The notes below the pieces were generated by a model. That model ran no database searches, was not told the DNA's origin, and was given only the letters and a program-made list of their open reading frames with translations. This document shows positions 63,843 through 64,000 of a stretch of 64,000 nucleotides of DNA, one piece after another. The stretch covers positions 575,689-639,688 of the forward strand of contig NZ_JAHCSG010000002.1 in assembly GCF_018474015.1 (NCBI RefSeq). The letters are read 5' to 3'. How positions within the stretch are numbered: the first letter of the stretch is position 1; each line of letters opens with the position of its first letter. The DNA comes from Williamsia sp. CHRR-6 (GTDB lineage: Bacteria > Actinomycetota > Actinomycetes > Mycobacteriales > Mycobacteriaceae). Position numbers and translations under genes: made by a program.

Positions 63843-64000
63843 TTAGGCGGCGATGCTGGTGAGGTTCATCGTTCGGCGGTGGTAGGAGGGCATGAGTGTT
63901 TGGTGGGGGTCGATGGATGCGGGTGGGCGGAGCCAGGGGTGGCGGTCGTGGCCCATGATGACGTCCCAGCCGCGGTGGTGGACGTCGACGTGGCAGGCGC
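63843..64000 (-). CDS. C-terminal end of a DUF222/HNH endonuclease-like protein (partial)
   Basis: About 52 C-terminal residues enter from the right edge and stop at TAA (63843-63845). Text such as GWDVIMGHDRHPWLRPPASIDP and HHRG resembles the tail following the HNH motif in the multi-copy DUF222/13E12-repeat proteins of actinobacteria. The HNH motif itself is outside the window, so the call is tentative. Confidence 0.5.
   Translation of the reverse strand, partial: ACHVDVHHRGWDVIMGHDRHPWLRPPASIDPHQTLMPSYHRRTMNLTSIAA

Overview
The window comes from a high-GC actinobacterium of the mycolic-acid group (Mycobacteriales); a Gordonia/Williamsia-like organism fits best, but genus cannot be fixed from sequence alone. 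The evidence is the acyl-CoA carboxylase set of mycolate producers (accA3, accE5, accD5) with birA, maf, sseA and a SufE-like gene, an antigen-85-type secreted esterase, GTG/TTG starts with stop-start overlaps, and gene neighbourhoods that parallel the M. tuberculosis Rv3279c-Rv3309c block (birA-accD5-accE5-maf ... sseA-SufE-accA3; lhr-nei; glpD-lpdA-GGCT-ami; deoD-pmmB-upp).

Layout. 1-622: edge of a type VII secretion-type gene pair (a WXG protein cut by the window and an EspC-like protein with a YxxxD motif). 879-6713: oligopeptide ABC importer oppBCDA with a fused double ATPase, closed by a hairpin. 6824-8752: an MFS exporter and upp. 8789-16903: a one-strand acyl-CoA degradation cassette (acyl-CoA dehydrogenase, ligase, alpha-methylacyl-CoA racemase, TetR regulator, enoyl-CoA hydratase, SDR, OB-fold protein, thiolase-like protein) with two matching 19-bp operator-like sites. 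17135-17741: a decayed ABC ATPase with short tandem repeats. 17738-22260: pmmB, deoD, an isomerase-like crotonase, an M20 amidohydrolase. 22261-25765: a cobalamin riboswitch and btuCDF, flanked by inverted copies of a repeat. 25770-42199: GGCT, lpdA, a PLP aminotransferase, glpD, nei2, lhr, a small exported protein, an acyl-CoA dehydrogenase, an antigen-85-like esterase, a GNAT-like protein, accA3.

42279-59986 is the most unusual region. The conserved accA3-SufE-sseA-maf-accE5-accD5-birA block is opened by about 15 kb of extra genes between sseA and maf, plus one more gene between accA3 and the SufE gene. The extra genes are four PapA-like condensation-fold acyltransferases, a DrrA/DrrB-type ABC exporter, one GT2 and one UGT-type glycosyltransferase, and four tandem divergent WS/DGAT-fold proteins. 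This gene content suggests assembly, multiple acylation and export of an undescribed cell-envelope glycolipid; no PKS, NRPS or fatty acyl-AMP ligase is present here, so acyl chains would come from elsewhere. The functional reading is inference.

59977-64000: maf, accE5, accD5 and birA resume the core order, then repeat-rich DNA and the end of a DUF222/HNH-like gene. No rRNA, tRNA, CRISPR array or intact insertion sequence was seen.
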